Assembly: GCF_019393635.1 (NCBI RefSeq)
Contig: NC_057864.1
Span: 440,508,322 to 440,572,321 of the forward strand
Direction: 5' to 3'
Source of the DNA: Dromiciops gliroides
Lineage: Eukaryota; Chordata; Mammalia; Microbiotheria; Microbiotheriidae
Length of the DNA: 64,000 bases
Each line of letters starts with the position of its first letter. Position 1 is the stretch's first letter. Under the pieces are notes generated by a model. That model saw only the letters and a list, made by a program, of their open reading frames with translations. It did no database searches and was not told the DNA's origin. The translations under genes were made by a program, and so were the position numbers. Positions 24,601 through 38,800 of this stretch are shown here, one piece after another.

Positions 24601-27600
24601 CGCGCACGTGCATACGCGTGTAAGGTGGGATGGACCCGCTCTACTTCCCTTCTCCACATGACAGTTCCTCAGATACATGAAGAGAGTTAGAGCATCCCCT
24701 CCAAATCTCTCTTCTCCTGGCTAATCATCAGTCCCTTCAGCTAACGCTCTTATGACATGACCCAGAAATCTTAATTTCTCAGGGACTGGACAAGAAAGCG
24801 CCCCATGCCCTCTCCCTTCACCCCAACAATTTAGGAGTGACCTATTCCCTATCCCAACACAGCTCAACAGTATCCTTAACTAATCCCCATGCAGGTGTTT
24901 CTCTGCTGGAGCGGCTCCTTAATCACAACCCTCTGTACCAGAAGGGCCCCAAGGGGTATAATCCCCTGCTCGTCACCAAGTTATTGCGCAACTACAGGTA
25001 TCCTGTCCCAGATCCACGGCATCCCTTCTCCTCACCAAACCCAGTCTCCTTTCCACCAGTCTCTTCCTGCTGACTCTCTTAACTCTCCTTCCATCAAAAT
25101 AATCATAACCACCTTGTGTCACTTTAGCGCTTTACAAATCACAAACACATAAATCTCACAACTTGACAAGCCCAGCATTTTCTCCATTTAACAGATGGAA
25201 AAACAGAAAGGTTAAATGACTTGCCCATACATAGCTAGTATCAGACTGAAGACAAGAATGCTGTTCTTCTCACTTGTATCTAGCTTAGTGGGATTGTTTT
25301 TTCAAACACACCCATTCCTGGCCCACACTGTTGTCATGTGAAAGCTCCCCTAGCCAGTGGAGGGGAATGTTCGTATAAATCAATTTCAGGGGAGTAGAGG
25401 GTAGGACCCGTGCAACACGACATTTATGGGGCACCTATCATGGGATACAGAAGGAAAAACAAGAGTTCCTGCCCATGAGCTTATAGTCTAATGAGGGGGA
25501 ATAGGGTGAGTACAGTTAAGGATGACCACAAAGTAGCACATGGTCAATGGAGAGCTGACTTTCAAGAGTAGGCAATGAATGGTGAATGAGGTGACCCTTC
25601 AAGAGTGAAGGTGAGGAAGGAGTGTGTTCTAGGTACAAGGAACAGTCTAAGCAAAGGAATGCATGAATTCATGGTGACAGGACGGTGTAATCCAAAACAT
25701 AGGGAGTGAAGTGAGAGTAATGATGTTGAAAAGGGAGGGTGAGGGGCAGCTAGGTGGCAGTGGATAAAGCACTGGCCCTGGATTCAGGAGAACCTGAGTT
25801 CAAATCTGGCCTTAGACACTTGAGACTAGCTATGTGAAATCACTTAACTCTCATTGCCCCGTTTAAAAAAAAAAAAAAAAAAGGAGGGTAGAGCCAGACC
25901 CTGCAAGCTTTAAAATGCCAGGGTTTTTGAGCAGTGATTTTTTTTGGCGGGTGGGGAGGGCAATGAGGGTTAAGTGACTTGCCCAGGGTCACATAGCTAG
26001 TGTCAAATGTCTGAGGCTAGATTTCAACTGCGCCACCTAGCTAGCCCCTTTGAGCAGTGATTTTGAGTAATATGGTCAGACCTGTGCATTAGGACAACTC
26101 CTATGAGAGTCAGATCTTGTTTTTTGGTCTACACATGCATTTCCTTTCCTCTCCTTTGTCTCCCCAGGTCTCACCCTCACATTCTGCACATCCCTAACAA
26201 TCGGTACTATGATGGTGAGCTGCAGGCCTATGCAGACCCAAGGGACAGAGAACGATATTGTCGCTGGGAGGGACTGCCTAACCAGGTTGGTGGACGCGGG
26301 GGTGGAGGTTTCTAAAGGAAGAGGGGCTGAGATAGCAAGGTTAGTCAGGTTTTCTCCATCTTTGAAGAGCCTATCTACTGTGTCTTTGGTTTGCTATGAG
26401 AGTTTTTATTTTTTTTTTGGGGGGGGGGTGGTGGTGAAGGTAGGTGTTGGAATTCCCCATTGAGTAAACTTGTCTTTACCAATTCAGATCTGCAGCTACT
26501 TTGCAAATGAGTCTTAGTGAGTCCTCTGGTTTGACTTACTCAGGGTCATTTATGATATGTGGCAGAAAGACTAGAGCTTAGGTTTTCCTGACTCTAGGCT
26601 AGTTCTCTTAAAATGCAGGCACTTATTAAGTGGGGAGGGAAGGAATTTCCCCCCATTTCCCACACCACACATCCCTTCCTTGGCCAGCCCAGGATAGCCT
26701 CTTTGTCCCACTATTCACTATAAAGGGCCAACTTAACGGGAAGCAGATACTTGCAGGAATCAAGTAAAGAGTGTGTAGTCTTGGGGTGGAGGGGGGAATG
26801 GGCTATCTCAGATTTTTCCTCTTCTCCTTATCCCTCAAGAGAGATGGAAGGCCATCCAGTCTTGGTCCAAGAACTTGGGGGTGGGGGCAGGCAAGAGGCA
26901 GATAAAAATGGAATCTTATTTTTAAGGCAGAAGTATTCACTTAGCCCTGGGTTCAACATGTCTGCAGTTGGCGCCATGGATGGGGAGGAAAGGCAGGACC
27001 AGTTTGGGTTGACTGCTATTCTATACTCATCATCCCAGGGCTTCCCGATCATTTTTCATGGTGTGATGGGTAAGGATGACCGTGAAGGAAACAGCCCGTC
27101 TTTCTTCAACTCAGAGGAGGCAGCCACGGTTGTTTCCTACCTGAAGAAACTTCTGACCTCAGCACCCAAGAAAGGCCAAGGCCGACTGAGCCCCCAGCAT
27201 GTGGGAGTTATCTCCCCATACAGGAAACAGGTTAGACCTCAAACTCTAGTAGGGTGAAATAAGCTTCCTAAAAGACCCATCTTCATAATGTCACATTCTC
27301 CCATGGGAAGTGTGTGACTTCCTTTCCTAACTGCCCACTAAAAGGAAAAAATCTCAAGAGCTGGAAGAAATCTTACAAAACCATCTCATCCAAGTCCTTC
27401 CTTGATGCATGGAGAGGTAGAAAGGTTAGTTTAAACACCCACTTTTCTCTTGTTCCAGGTGGAAAAAATCTACCAGTGTATCACCAAGCTGGATAAGGAA
27501 CTTAAGGGGCTTGACAACATCAAGGAGTTGAAGGTGATGACCTAACTCATTCTCATCTTCTTCAGGTCCTGGGGGTCTGTGTGTGTGTGTGTGGGGGGGG

Positions 27601-28980
27601 GGGGGTTCATTTCCATTCCTACTTCAGCCCTTCCTCTCACCCCAACATCAATACACACTTTGGGGCCTTCCCAATGGACTGCTTTCATTGCTCATCTCTC
27701 CTCTCCTTTTACTGCACCCCATCCTCAAATTTCTACTTCCTTTGCTCATAGGTGGGCTCCGTGGAAGAGTTCCAAGGCCAAGAACGTAGTGTACTTCTTG
27801 TGTCCACTGTCCGTAGCAGCCAGAGTTTTGTCCAGATGGATTTTGACTTCAACCTGGGCTTTCTCCGGAACCCCAAGGTCAGGTGGTGAGGGGATGGGGG
27901 AATGGGACTAGTTTAAGGCCCAAAGAGATAGCTCTGACCCTCCCCCTTCCACTCCCTAAACCTTGTTCTCCCTTGTTACAGAGATTCAATGTGGCAGTGA
28001 CACGGGCCAAGGCCCTTCTTATTATTGTGGGGAACCCTCTGCTCCTGTGCCAGGATCCTGAGTGGAAAACGTGAGGGACAATATGAGCTTTTACCTCCTT
28101 TCCTAAGCTTGGGAGAAACCCAATCACAAGGCCTAGAGCCTCTCAGAATTCTAGGGCTAGTGAGGGAATGAGGTGAAAAGAAGGGGATAGACACTCCCCT
28201 CCACTCTGTTCTAGGGAGGAAGGTAGACAGTGTGTGGTCCTCTCTGAGGAAAGGTCCTAGAGTTATGTTGTGTCTGCATGCATACAAACACAAATTAGAA
28301 TGGTGGTGGTGGTGTTGCTGGGCAGCTAAAGATAAAGCACTGACCCTGAATCCAGGAGGACCTGAGTTCAAACCTGCCCTCAGGCACTTGACACTAGCTG
28401 TGTGACCCTGGGCAAGTCACTTAACCTTCATAGCCCTGCAAAACAAGTCACAACCTCCAAAACTCAATTTCACCATATGTCAAATGAAGATAACTAGGGG
28501 CAGCTAGGTGGCACAGTGGATAAAGCACTGGCCTTGGATTCAGGAGGACCTGAGTTCAAATCTGGCCTCAGACACTTGACACTTACTAGCTGTGTGACCC
28601 TGGGCAAGTCACTTAACCCCCATTGCCCCCCCCCCCAAATGAAGATAACTATACCCTAAGATGTCACTGTTCCTCCTACCTTTCCCAGGTTCCTGTGCTT
28701 CTGTAAAGAAAATGGTGGCTACACTGGGTGTCCTTTCCCCAACATGGAAGTAGAGGAGCAGGCTCTGCAGATGCAGCTGAGTACCCTGAGCCTTGGCCCC
28801 TCTACCTCAGGTAAGGCAACCCTGACACCAAGAGGTCACCCTGCAACTCAAGAATCAAAACAAACTCTGACCAGCTGGTATTCCCTCCTCCTTTTTCTAG
28901 ACACTCATCCTCATGACTGTGCCCCTCTGGTGAGCGGCCTTCAGGAGCAAGTGGAACCACCCTGGAGAAACGAGCTTTGA
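7473..28980 (+). CDS. MOV10: MOV10 RISC complex RNA helicase, 22 coding exons
   Basis: SF1 (Upf1-like) 5'-to-3' RNA helicase that acts in P-bodies and RISC and restrains LINE-1 and retroviruses (family knowledge). Coding exons: 7473-7609, 10305-10449, 10581-10678, 17731-17969, 18243-18501, 19012-19155, 20044-20212, 21526-21677, 22197-22373, 22612-22759, 23188-23346, 23661-23764, 24003-24100, 24247-24360, 24895-24997, 26168-26285, 27039-27230, 27459-27533, 27752-27877, 27982-28070, 28689-28810, 28901-28980. These sum to 3048 nt, or 1015 residues (human about 1003). Seen: Walker A GPPGTGKT (residues 540-547), DEAG box (661-664), [12 protein letters not shown], and motif [10 protein letters not shown] near 923; the protein ends in WRNEL as in human. 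The start ATG sits in a CpG-rich exon with a Kozak-like context and begins [15 protein letters not shown], aligning to human MPSKFSCRQLREAGQ. Residues about 46-126 are the most divergent. Exon 2 may instead begin at 10311, which removes two codons. All junctions keep frame. Confidence 0.97.
8500..8625 (-). repeat. MIR-like fragment in MOV10 intron 1
   Basis: Reversed MIR landmarks: cattttacagatgagg, gtgacttgcc and attagaactcagg. Confidence 0.65.
9385..10215 (+). repeat. Old interspersed repeat, LINE-like, class unsure
   Basis: Long MOV10 intron 1 segment with phrases seen again near 25.4-26.1 kb and 44.1-45.1 kb (gccagggatacaaag; gacatggtcagatctgc; aggctattgtaataa). It is an ancient mammalian repeat whose class I cannot name with confidence, interrupted by the (GGAT)n tract. 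Confidence 0.55.
9531..9644. repeat. (GGAT)n / (GGGT)n microsatellite
   Basis: About 114 bp of ggat units with interspersed gggt and gggc blocks in two rounds, suggesting a higher-order duplication. Confidence 0.95.
10811..10957 (-). repeat. Short SINE in MOV10 intron 3
   Basis: Minus-strand copy with reversed T-rich tail (ttttttttttgg) and head (cacctagctgcccc), 130 bp after exon 3. Confidence 0.9.
11164..11318 (+). repeat. Short SINE in MOV10 intron 3
   Basis: Plus-strand copy with target duplication agagaccagga at 11153-11163 and 11319-11329. Confidence 0.92.
11757..11903 (-). repeat. Short SINE inside the 3' LTR of the ERV
   Basis: Minus-strand tRNA-derived SINE flanked by a duplicated tgaacaaaatgttta, which shows a clean insertion into the LTR. 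The other LTR has no insert at the matching place. Confidence 0.9.
12162..12195. repeat. (CA)n microsatellite
   Basis: About 34 bp of CA repeats followed by tatatgtg, within the ERV interior. Confidence 0.85.
12756..12901 (-). repeat. Short SINE in ERV interior
   Basis: Minus-strand copy with a perfect 14 bp target duplication, cccaatatccattt, at 12742-12755 and 12902-12915. Confidence 0.92.
13707..13890 (+). repeat. Short SINE in ERV interior with long A-rich tail
   Basis: Plus-strand copy with a perfect 17 bp target duplication, aaaagatggtcacaaga, at 13690-13706 and 13891-13907. The near-intact tail and exact duplication suggest a young insertion. Confidence 0.92.
14517..14672 (-). repeat. 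Short SINE in ERV interior
   Basis: Minus-strand copy recognised by the reversed B-box region (gatttgaactcagg) and head (cacctagctgc), preceded by a ttta-rich reversed tail. Confidence 0.85.
15353..15494 (-). repeat. Short SINE in ERV interior, internal deletion
   Basis: Minus-strand copy lacking the usual gtaagtgtcaa segment after the reversed cacacagctag motif. Confidence 0.85.
15848..15985. repeat. (GA)n microsatellite
   Basis: About 135 bp of GA/GGA repeats with G-run interruptions in the ERV interior. Its purine purity allows triplex (H-DNA) formation. Confidence 0.93.
16346..16494 (+). repeat. Short SINE in ERV interior, left arm of an inverted pair
   Basis: Plus-strand copy ending in an A run. 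The next SINE (16540-16686) is in the opposite direction less than 50 bp away. Confidence 0.88.
16540..16686 (-). repeat. Short SINE in ERV interior, right arm of an inverted pair
   Basis: Nearly full-length minus-strand copy; together with 16346-16494 it can form a long hairpin in MOV10 pre-mRNA. Confidence 0.9.
18700..18850 (+). repeat. MIR-like fragment in MOV10 intron 5
   Basis: Weak plus-strand match: ggaagacccaagtttgag, actagctgtgtgacc and tctcagattcctcc. Confidence 0.5.
19555..19700 (+). repeat. MIR element in MOV10 intron 6
   Basis: Plus-strand MIR landmarks gaaagagcacaggccttg, gagcctcagtttccc and a downstream aaaactgg. Confidence 0.7.
20488..20642 (+). repeat. Short SINE in MOV10 intron 7
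   Basis: Plus-strand copy with target duplication aggaatttaaag at 20476-20487 and 20643-20654; tail of caaaa units. Confidence 0.93.
20690..20899 (-). repeat. Long-tail SINE, type B
   Basis: Minus-strand SINE whose tail (tactggagtggtttgtcatg, ctccagctcatttgacag) is characteristic of a second long-tail type also seen at 21040, 44452, 50547, 59023 and 59299. Confidence 0.8.
21040..21262 (+). repeat. Long-tail SINE, type B, ending in a (CA)n tract
   Basis: Plus-strand copy with ggaaatggcaaaccac, gccaagaaaaccc and gactgaa landmarks; the following (CA)n starts in its tail, suggesting the microsatellite grew from the SINE end. Confidence 0.85.
21263..21327. repeat. (CA)n microsatellite
   Basis: About 32 uninterrupted CA units in MOV10 intron 7, about 200 bp before exon 21526-21677. 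Confidence 0.97.
21948..22097 (-). repeat. Short SINE in MOV10 intron 8
   Basis: Minus-strand copy with short target duplication gagtaat on each side, ending 100 bp before exon 9. Confidence 0.9.
23774..23878. repeat. (CATG)n-(CG)n-(TG)n-(GA)n compound microsatellite
   Basis: Begins about 9 bp after the donor of MOV10 exon 12. The first roughly 79 bp alternate purine and pyrimidine without a clear break, then switch to GA repeats. Confidence 0.95.
24565..24620. repeat. (GT)n-(GC)n alternating tract
   Basis: GT repeats running into GC repeats and then cacgtgcatacgcgtg, in MOV10 intron 14. Confidence 0.93.
25743..25883 (+). repeat. Short SINE with target duplication
   Basis: Plus-strand copy between aaaagggagggt and aaaaggagggt; a stretch in the right half (after actagc) is missing. 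Confidence 0.88.
25942..26048 (-). repeat. Short SINE, internally deleted, with perfect target duplication
   Basis: Minus-strand copy between tttgagcagtgatttt at 25926-25941 and at 26049-26064. It lacks about 40 bp of the head half. Confidence 0.92.
27577..27606. repeat. (GT)n followed by a G run
   Basis: Short GT tract and about 14 Gs in MOV10 intron 18, about 45 bp after the donor. Confidence 0.85.
28319..28445 (+). repeat. Short SINE in MOV10 intron 20
   Basis: Plus-strand copy lacking part of the head; first of two same-direction SINEs here. Confidence 0.88.
28497..28636 (+). repeat. Short SINE in MOV10 intron 20 with target duplication
   Basis: Plus-strand copy between aaatgaagataacta at 28482-28496 and 28637-28651, about 50 bp before exon 21. 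Its tail is C-rich rather than A-rich. Confidence 0.92.
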
Positions 28981-29076
28981 GGAGACCCTTCCCTCTCAGC
29001 CCCAGCCATCAGCCAAGCCATCCCCCCCACCCCCTCCCAGCTAGAGATGACACATCGAGCTTCTGGGATTGTTTTT

Positions 29077-29101
29077 GGGGGGGTGGGGAAGAGGGAGGGG
29101 G
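29077..29101 (+). other. G-quadruplex motif in MOV10 3' UTR
   Basis: Four G runs lie at 29077-29083, 29085-29088, 29093-29095 and 29097-29101, with loops of 1, 4 and 1 nt. This fits the G3+N1-7 quadruplex pattern on the sense (RNA) strand, 22 nt upstream of the AATAAA. Confidence 0.75.
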
Positions 29102-29122
29102 AAGGAAGAGGACTCTGGAAAC

Positions 29123-29128
29123 AATAAA
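29123..29128 (+). terminator. MOV10: MOV10 polyadenylation signal
   Basis: Canonical AATAAA 143 nt after the MOV10 stop codon, followed within about 15 nt by a T/G-rich stretch (ttgttctaag, then tttgggcctttactgtcc). This gives a 3' UTR of roughly 165 nt, with cleavage expected near 29140-29150. Confidence 0.85.
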
Positions 29129-29593
29129 ATTTGTTCTAAGCTATGACCTTTGGGCCTTTACTGTCCACTTCCCCATAGCTTCCTGCTGGGCCAGGCTCTC
29201 CCTTCCAAAGGATGGGGAGGGACCAAGAGAAAGGGGGCAGGGAAAGGGACCTTGTCTCCACCCCCAAACCCTAGGGCTGAAGGAGGAAGCCGAGTGGGAG
29301 GTGGACCGGGAAGCCACCCACACAGGTTTCTAATTTTAGCCACAGCCAAAGGCCACTCCCCTCCATCCCGCCTTCTCAGGCACAGGGCCAAGACTGACCT
29401 CATCACCAGCCAGCCAGCCCAGCCTGGAGAAAAAGGGGGTGGCAAGCTGTGTTGCCCTACACACCACCCCCCCTTGGCTTGGCTGCCTCCTTTTCCTCCA
29501 GGAAGGAGAACAGGAAGATCTCTCAGGGGAAACAAGGTGGAGACGGAGAGAGAGGCGAGGCCATGGAGCCAACCTTGAGAGCCCCCACAGACT

Positions 29594-29599
29594 TTTATT
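29594..29599 (-). terminator. RHOC: RHOC polyadenylation signal
   Basis: TTTATT on the + strand reads AATAAA on the RHOC strand, 415 nt beyond the RHOC stop codon. This puts the RHOC 3' end near 29575, about 430 bp from the MOV10 3' end. Confidence 0.8.
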
Positions 29600-30013
29600 G
29601 AATATCTTCCATTAGGAAGGAGAAATAATCCTCAGCCATGCCTAAAGTGAGGGGGGTGGGGAAAAGGGCCCAGAAGCCTCACTGGGAGGCGCTGAAAAGG
29701 AACTAGGCTCCAGAACTAGTTATGTAAAAAAATGCTGGTGGGTGAACCTTAGGGCAGGATAAACAGCAAAGACCACTTCCCCTCACCCCCTACCCCTGCT
29801 TCTTGAACTGGAAAGCACAGTCCTATTTCAGATGGGAGCAAGCGCTAAGCTCTGACACCCATGAGGATACGGATGGTCCCCTGCCCCCTAAAGGGTCTTC
29901 CCTACTCTCAAGAGCAGGAGAGCAATAGCACACATGCAGCCTTGGGCAGGAAGGGACCAAGGCCTAGCAGTATGGAGTCCGCCGGTGTGTAGACCTTGGC
30001 AGACTGGGGACGC

Positions 30014-35015
<5,002 letters not shown>

Positions 35016-35692
35016 CTCGGGCTCCGCTCCGCGCTGCGCAGTCACGGTACGAGGCGAAGAGACTGACCCGGGGGTGGGGGCCGCCTCGCCCTCCTTCAGC
35101 GCCGCCTCGGGGAGGGGGCGGTCCGGGGAGGTGGGGGGCGGGGGCTGGGTCGGGCCGGAGGAGAGGGCGGGGAAAGGACGGGGGAAGAGGTTGAGCTTAG
35201 GCCGAGTCCGCGAGGGACACGCCCCTCTCTCCCTAACGCTCTGTCCACCTCCCGGAGTCCCAAATGCTAGTGCCAGGCTTGGTAATACTTGGTTATACCC
35301 ACGCTTAAGGGGAAACGGGATGGGAGCCAGCGGGAGGGGCCAGGAAAAGGTGGTCGGGCAGAGAGACGCCCAGACTTTGGGGCTAGGGGGTGCCCCAGGG
35401 CACAGCCTTCGGACGACTACGGGAAAGTTGGGAGAAGCTCTGGGCGGGGTAGGGTCCGGAAGCGGCCGCGGCTGCCCTCCCGCGGCCAGCTCAGCCAGCG
35501 CTCCCGGGTCCCCACCTGGGTCTAGGAGGGGAGGTAGGGGCTAGAACAAGTCAGGGAATGGAGGCGGGCGGGCGGAGGGCGGGCCCGCTGGCTTACTGCC
35601 CTGGATCGCCTTCCCTCGGCTGAAGGCCAATCCCCTCCCACTTTCCGCTTTTCCCCAAAGTAGAGACGCACGCAATTTTTGGGTCCGTTTGG

Positions 35693-35698
35693 TTTATT
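35693..35698 (-). terminator. PPM1J: PPM1J polyadenylation signal
   Basis: TTTATT on the + strand gives AATAAA on the PPM1J strand, about 150 nt past the stop codon. The PPM1J 3' end therefore falls within about 700 bp of the RHOC promoter exon on the same strand. Confidence 0.75.
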
Positions 35699-35846
35699 TA
35701 CACACAGTCCTGAGTATGATAGAAGCAGCCGACAATCCCTGCCAGTGAAAGGGCTACGGAAGAGTATTACGGAACCAGCGGCAAGGTCTGGGCTGGGGAG
35801 GAGCCGGATTCTGAAGAAGCTGAGGGAGGAGGGGGACCAGGGTCTC

Positions 35847-38800
35847 TTAAGTATAGCTGCCGGGCCCCCCTAGTGGGACGACGAAAACAGAAATATCATC
35901 GCCAGAGCCCATTTTGTTATTGGGGAGCCGCCAGCCCTGCTCCCTGGAGATGCCCCTGGCCCCCAGGACCAAGGCTTGGGCCAGTGCAGTGTACCTGCCA
36001 GAAACATACATGTACTCGGATTACCTTCATGTAAGAATAAAACTAATGATCATAACGACGGTGGGACCTTACATTTGTATCATCTCTTTACTATCTCACA
36101 AGAGTTCTATTTAAAGTTAGTGTTATTTACAGATATAACCTTGAGAGCCACAAAGACCTTGGAGATTGTAATCTAAGCCATTTTATGGATGAGGCTAAAG
36201 AAACAGTGACTTGCCCAAGGTCTCATGGCTGAGATTTTGTATTATCACAATTTTACAAGTGAAGGGATTAAACTAAAACCAGTGCTCTAGGTCACCTAGC
36301 TAATGAGTGGCCAAGTGGTAAACCAAAACCAGGACTTGTGGTGCCAAGTCCAGTGCTTGGGAAACACAGGCGAGTAACATGCATGGAGACATATAGAGTT
36401 TGGTTTTCCTCTGTCACTTTTCCACCCAACCTCACCTGCTGGGGTCGTTGGGCTCGTAGCTGGACAGTACTTTGTCCACGGTGGCAGCCACATCTTTGTC
36501 ACTGCTGACATCCCATAATCCATCTGTACCCAGGATTAGCACATCATCTGGGCAGTGTTCATACTGGGTAAGGTCATATACCTGTACCTAGAAAGGTGAG
36601 TAAGTAGGTAGGTGGGCCAGATAGTCACTGAGGGGTGGAGGGTGGGAAAGTCAGGAGGGCAGGGCAAAGGGCTAAGGGGGGATGGGAATTGTGTAACACT
36701 TGAAAGGAGGCCCTCGATAAAAATTTTCTAGATAAGAAATTCAAGGGAGCAATTGTAGGGATGGAAGATTTGAAAATCGGGGGAAGAGGAGTGTGAAGAG
36801 CTCAAACAAGTCAGGAGGTCTAGGTGGGGTGGGAGGATCATTACAACTCACCTCTGGGAAACAGGAGAGGAAGGGTTTGACAGGCAGAGTGGAACTGCAC
36901 ACCTTAAGATTATGATCACCCAAACCCCGGGTCACTCCAATAGTGGCCATTACCCGAGCCTGAAAGGAATAGGCACTAATTTACATTCTTCCCCACAACC
37001 TAGGTCTTCTGGACCACTTGTTTACACTGATTCTCTAGCTCTATCAAGGATTTTTAATGACATCTCCTTGTAGCCCCCCTCCTTGTTCCATCTCCTTCCC
37101 TCCATTCAACACCTAACTACCTACTACTACTACACTACTACTACTATACTACTACTACTACTACTACTACACTACTACAACAACCACTACTACTACACTA
37201 CTACTACACTACTACTACTATACTACACTACTACTATACTACTACTACTATACTACTACTATACTACACTACTACTACTACTACTACTACACTACTACTA
37301 CAACAACCACTACTACTACACTACTACTACTATACTACACTACTACTACACTACTACTACTATTACACTACTACTACAACAACCACTACTACTACTACTA
37401 CACTACTACTACTACTACTACACTACTACTACTATACTACACTATTACTACTACTACACTACTACTACCTCTACTACTACCTACTACCTCCTCCTCCTAT
37501 CACGACCTACTACTTACTACCACTGTTGCTGCTGCTACTGCTCCTCCTCCTCCTCCTCCTACTCACATACACACTTCCCCATGGGACTTTACCTTTTTGC
37601 CTTCTCCACAAACCAGGGGAAACCTGAGATCTTCCAGTTCAATCTTTTTATAGGCCCTGAGGAGGGGGAAGTAGAAGTATTGCCTAGATATCAAGGTACT
37701 TTATCACTCTAAGACCACCCCAACTCTCACTCAAATTCCCTGGGAAAGGAGTATCTGTCCCCACAGTCCACCCCCAGCCTCTGTCCAGGGCATCGAGGGA
37801 CCTGAGTTATCAAGGGGAGGGTATCCCACTGATGGGGAGATGAGTGGACCAAGCAGTGACCCACAGAAAGGCAGTGTTACCATCCAGTCATGCTCTGGTC
37901 CCGATACAGCATTCGCTGACCCAGCTCTTTTGGCTGAACTCTCCGGGGGAACTCGAGGTGGGTGAATTCATTGCCCAACAGCTCTGGCTTCAGGAAGCCC
38001 TGATGGATTGTGTCGGGGGTTGGTGAGGAATTGGGAGATCAGGAGGGTCCTGGGGTTTTATCACATCATCCTCTGCTCTTGCACACATAATTTATCAGCG
38101 CAAGGTCACTTTGTCCCTCAGGGAACAGCAGTGTATGACTCCCTCCCAGTGACTAAAATAATCCCCTTCCCATCCAGTGGATTTTCTTCCCTCTCTTTTA
38201 CTTTAATCCCCTTCTTCATCTCTAGGTGTAGGATATGAAACTCAAATGGCCTACATTTCTTCCCATCAGATTATCCCTCTCAATTTAGACTTTTATCAGC
38301 CCAGAGGGTAGCTACTCATTACAGGAGAAGACACTGAGGCAAAGTCCGTGTAGGAAGTAAAGGGCATGGTAGCCCTCGGGAAATTCTGGGTCAGGAGAGG
38401 TAAAGGGGAAGAATGAGGGTTGGGTCTCACTTACAAGGAGTTGCAGTCTCTGTCTTTCCGTCTCAGGGGTAAACTCCCGAGACATTGGAATGATGTCCCC
38501 ATTTCGGATAATGATAGCCCTAGGATGAAAAAAAAAACAATCTCCAGGACTGAGGAGGCTCTGGCCAGATCTCCCCAGCCCCCTTTCTCTACCCAGGCCC
38601 TGCCCAGACCCTCTCCCAATGAATTCTCACACAATTCTTCTGTCTCTAAGTGCCACCCACTCCTGCTATCTCTGACTTCCCATATCACCCCTGCCTTCTT
38701 TATGCCTGCAGTTTCTTTGTTCTCACAGCCACTGACCTTCAGCCCCTAAAACCAGCTTCCTCTCCATTCTCCTCATCCCACCGTACCTGCTGTCTCCAGC

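Larger units (their letters stand above)
25405..26105 (+). repeat. Old interspersed repeat hit by two SINEs
   Basis: Related to 9385-10215 (ccatgagcttatagtcta; tatggtcagacctgtgc). Two later SINEs (25743, 25942) each left a target duplication inside it. Confidence 0.6.

Noticed and set aside
37113-37560. CRISPR-like regular repeats
   Set aside because: Plain trinucleotide tandem repeat without unique spacers, inside an intron of a mammalian gene.
37083-37712. 209-codon + strand open frame
   Set aside because: Mostly poly-tyrosine/threonine/leucine from translating the (TAC)n repeat, antisense to PPM1J.
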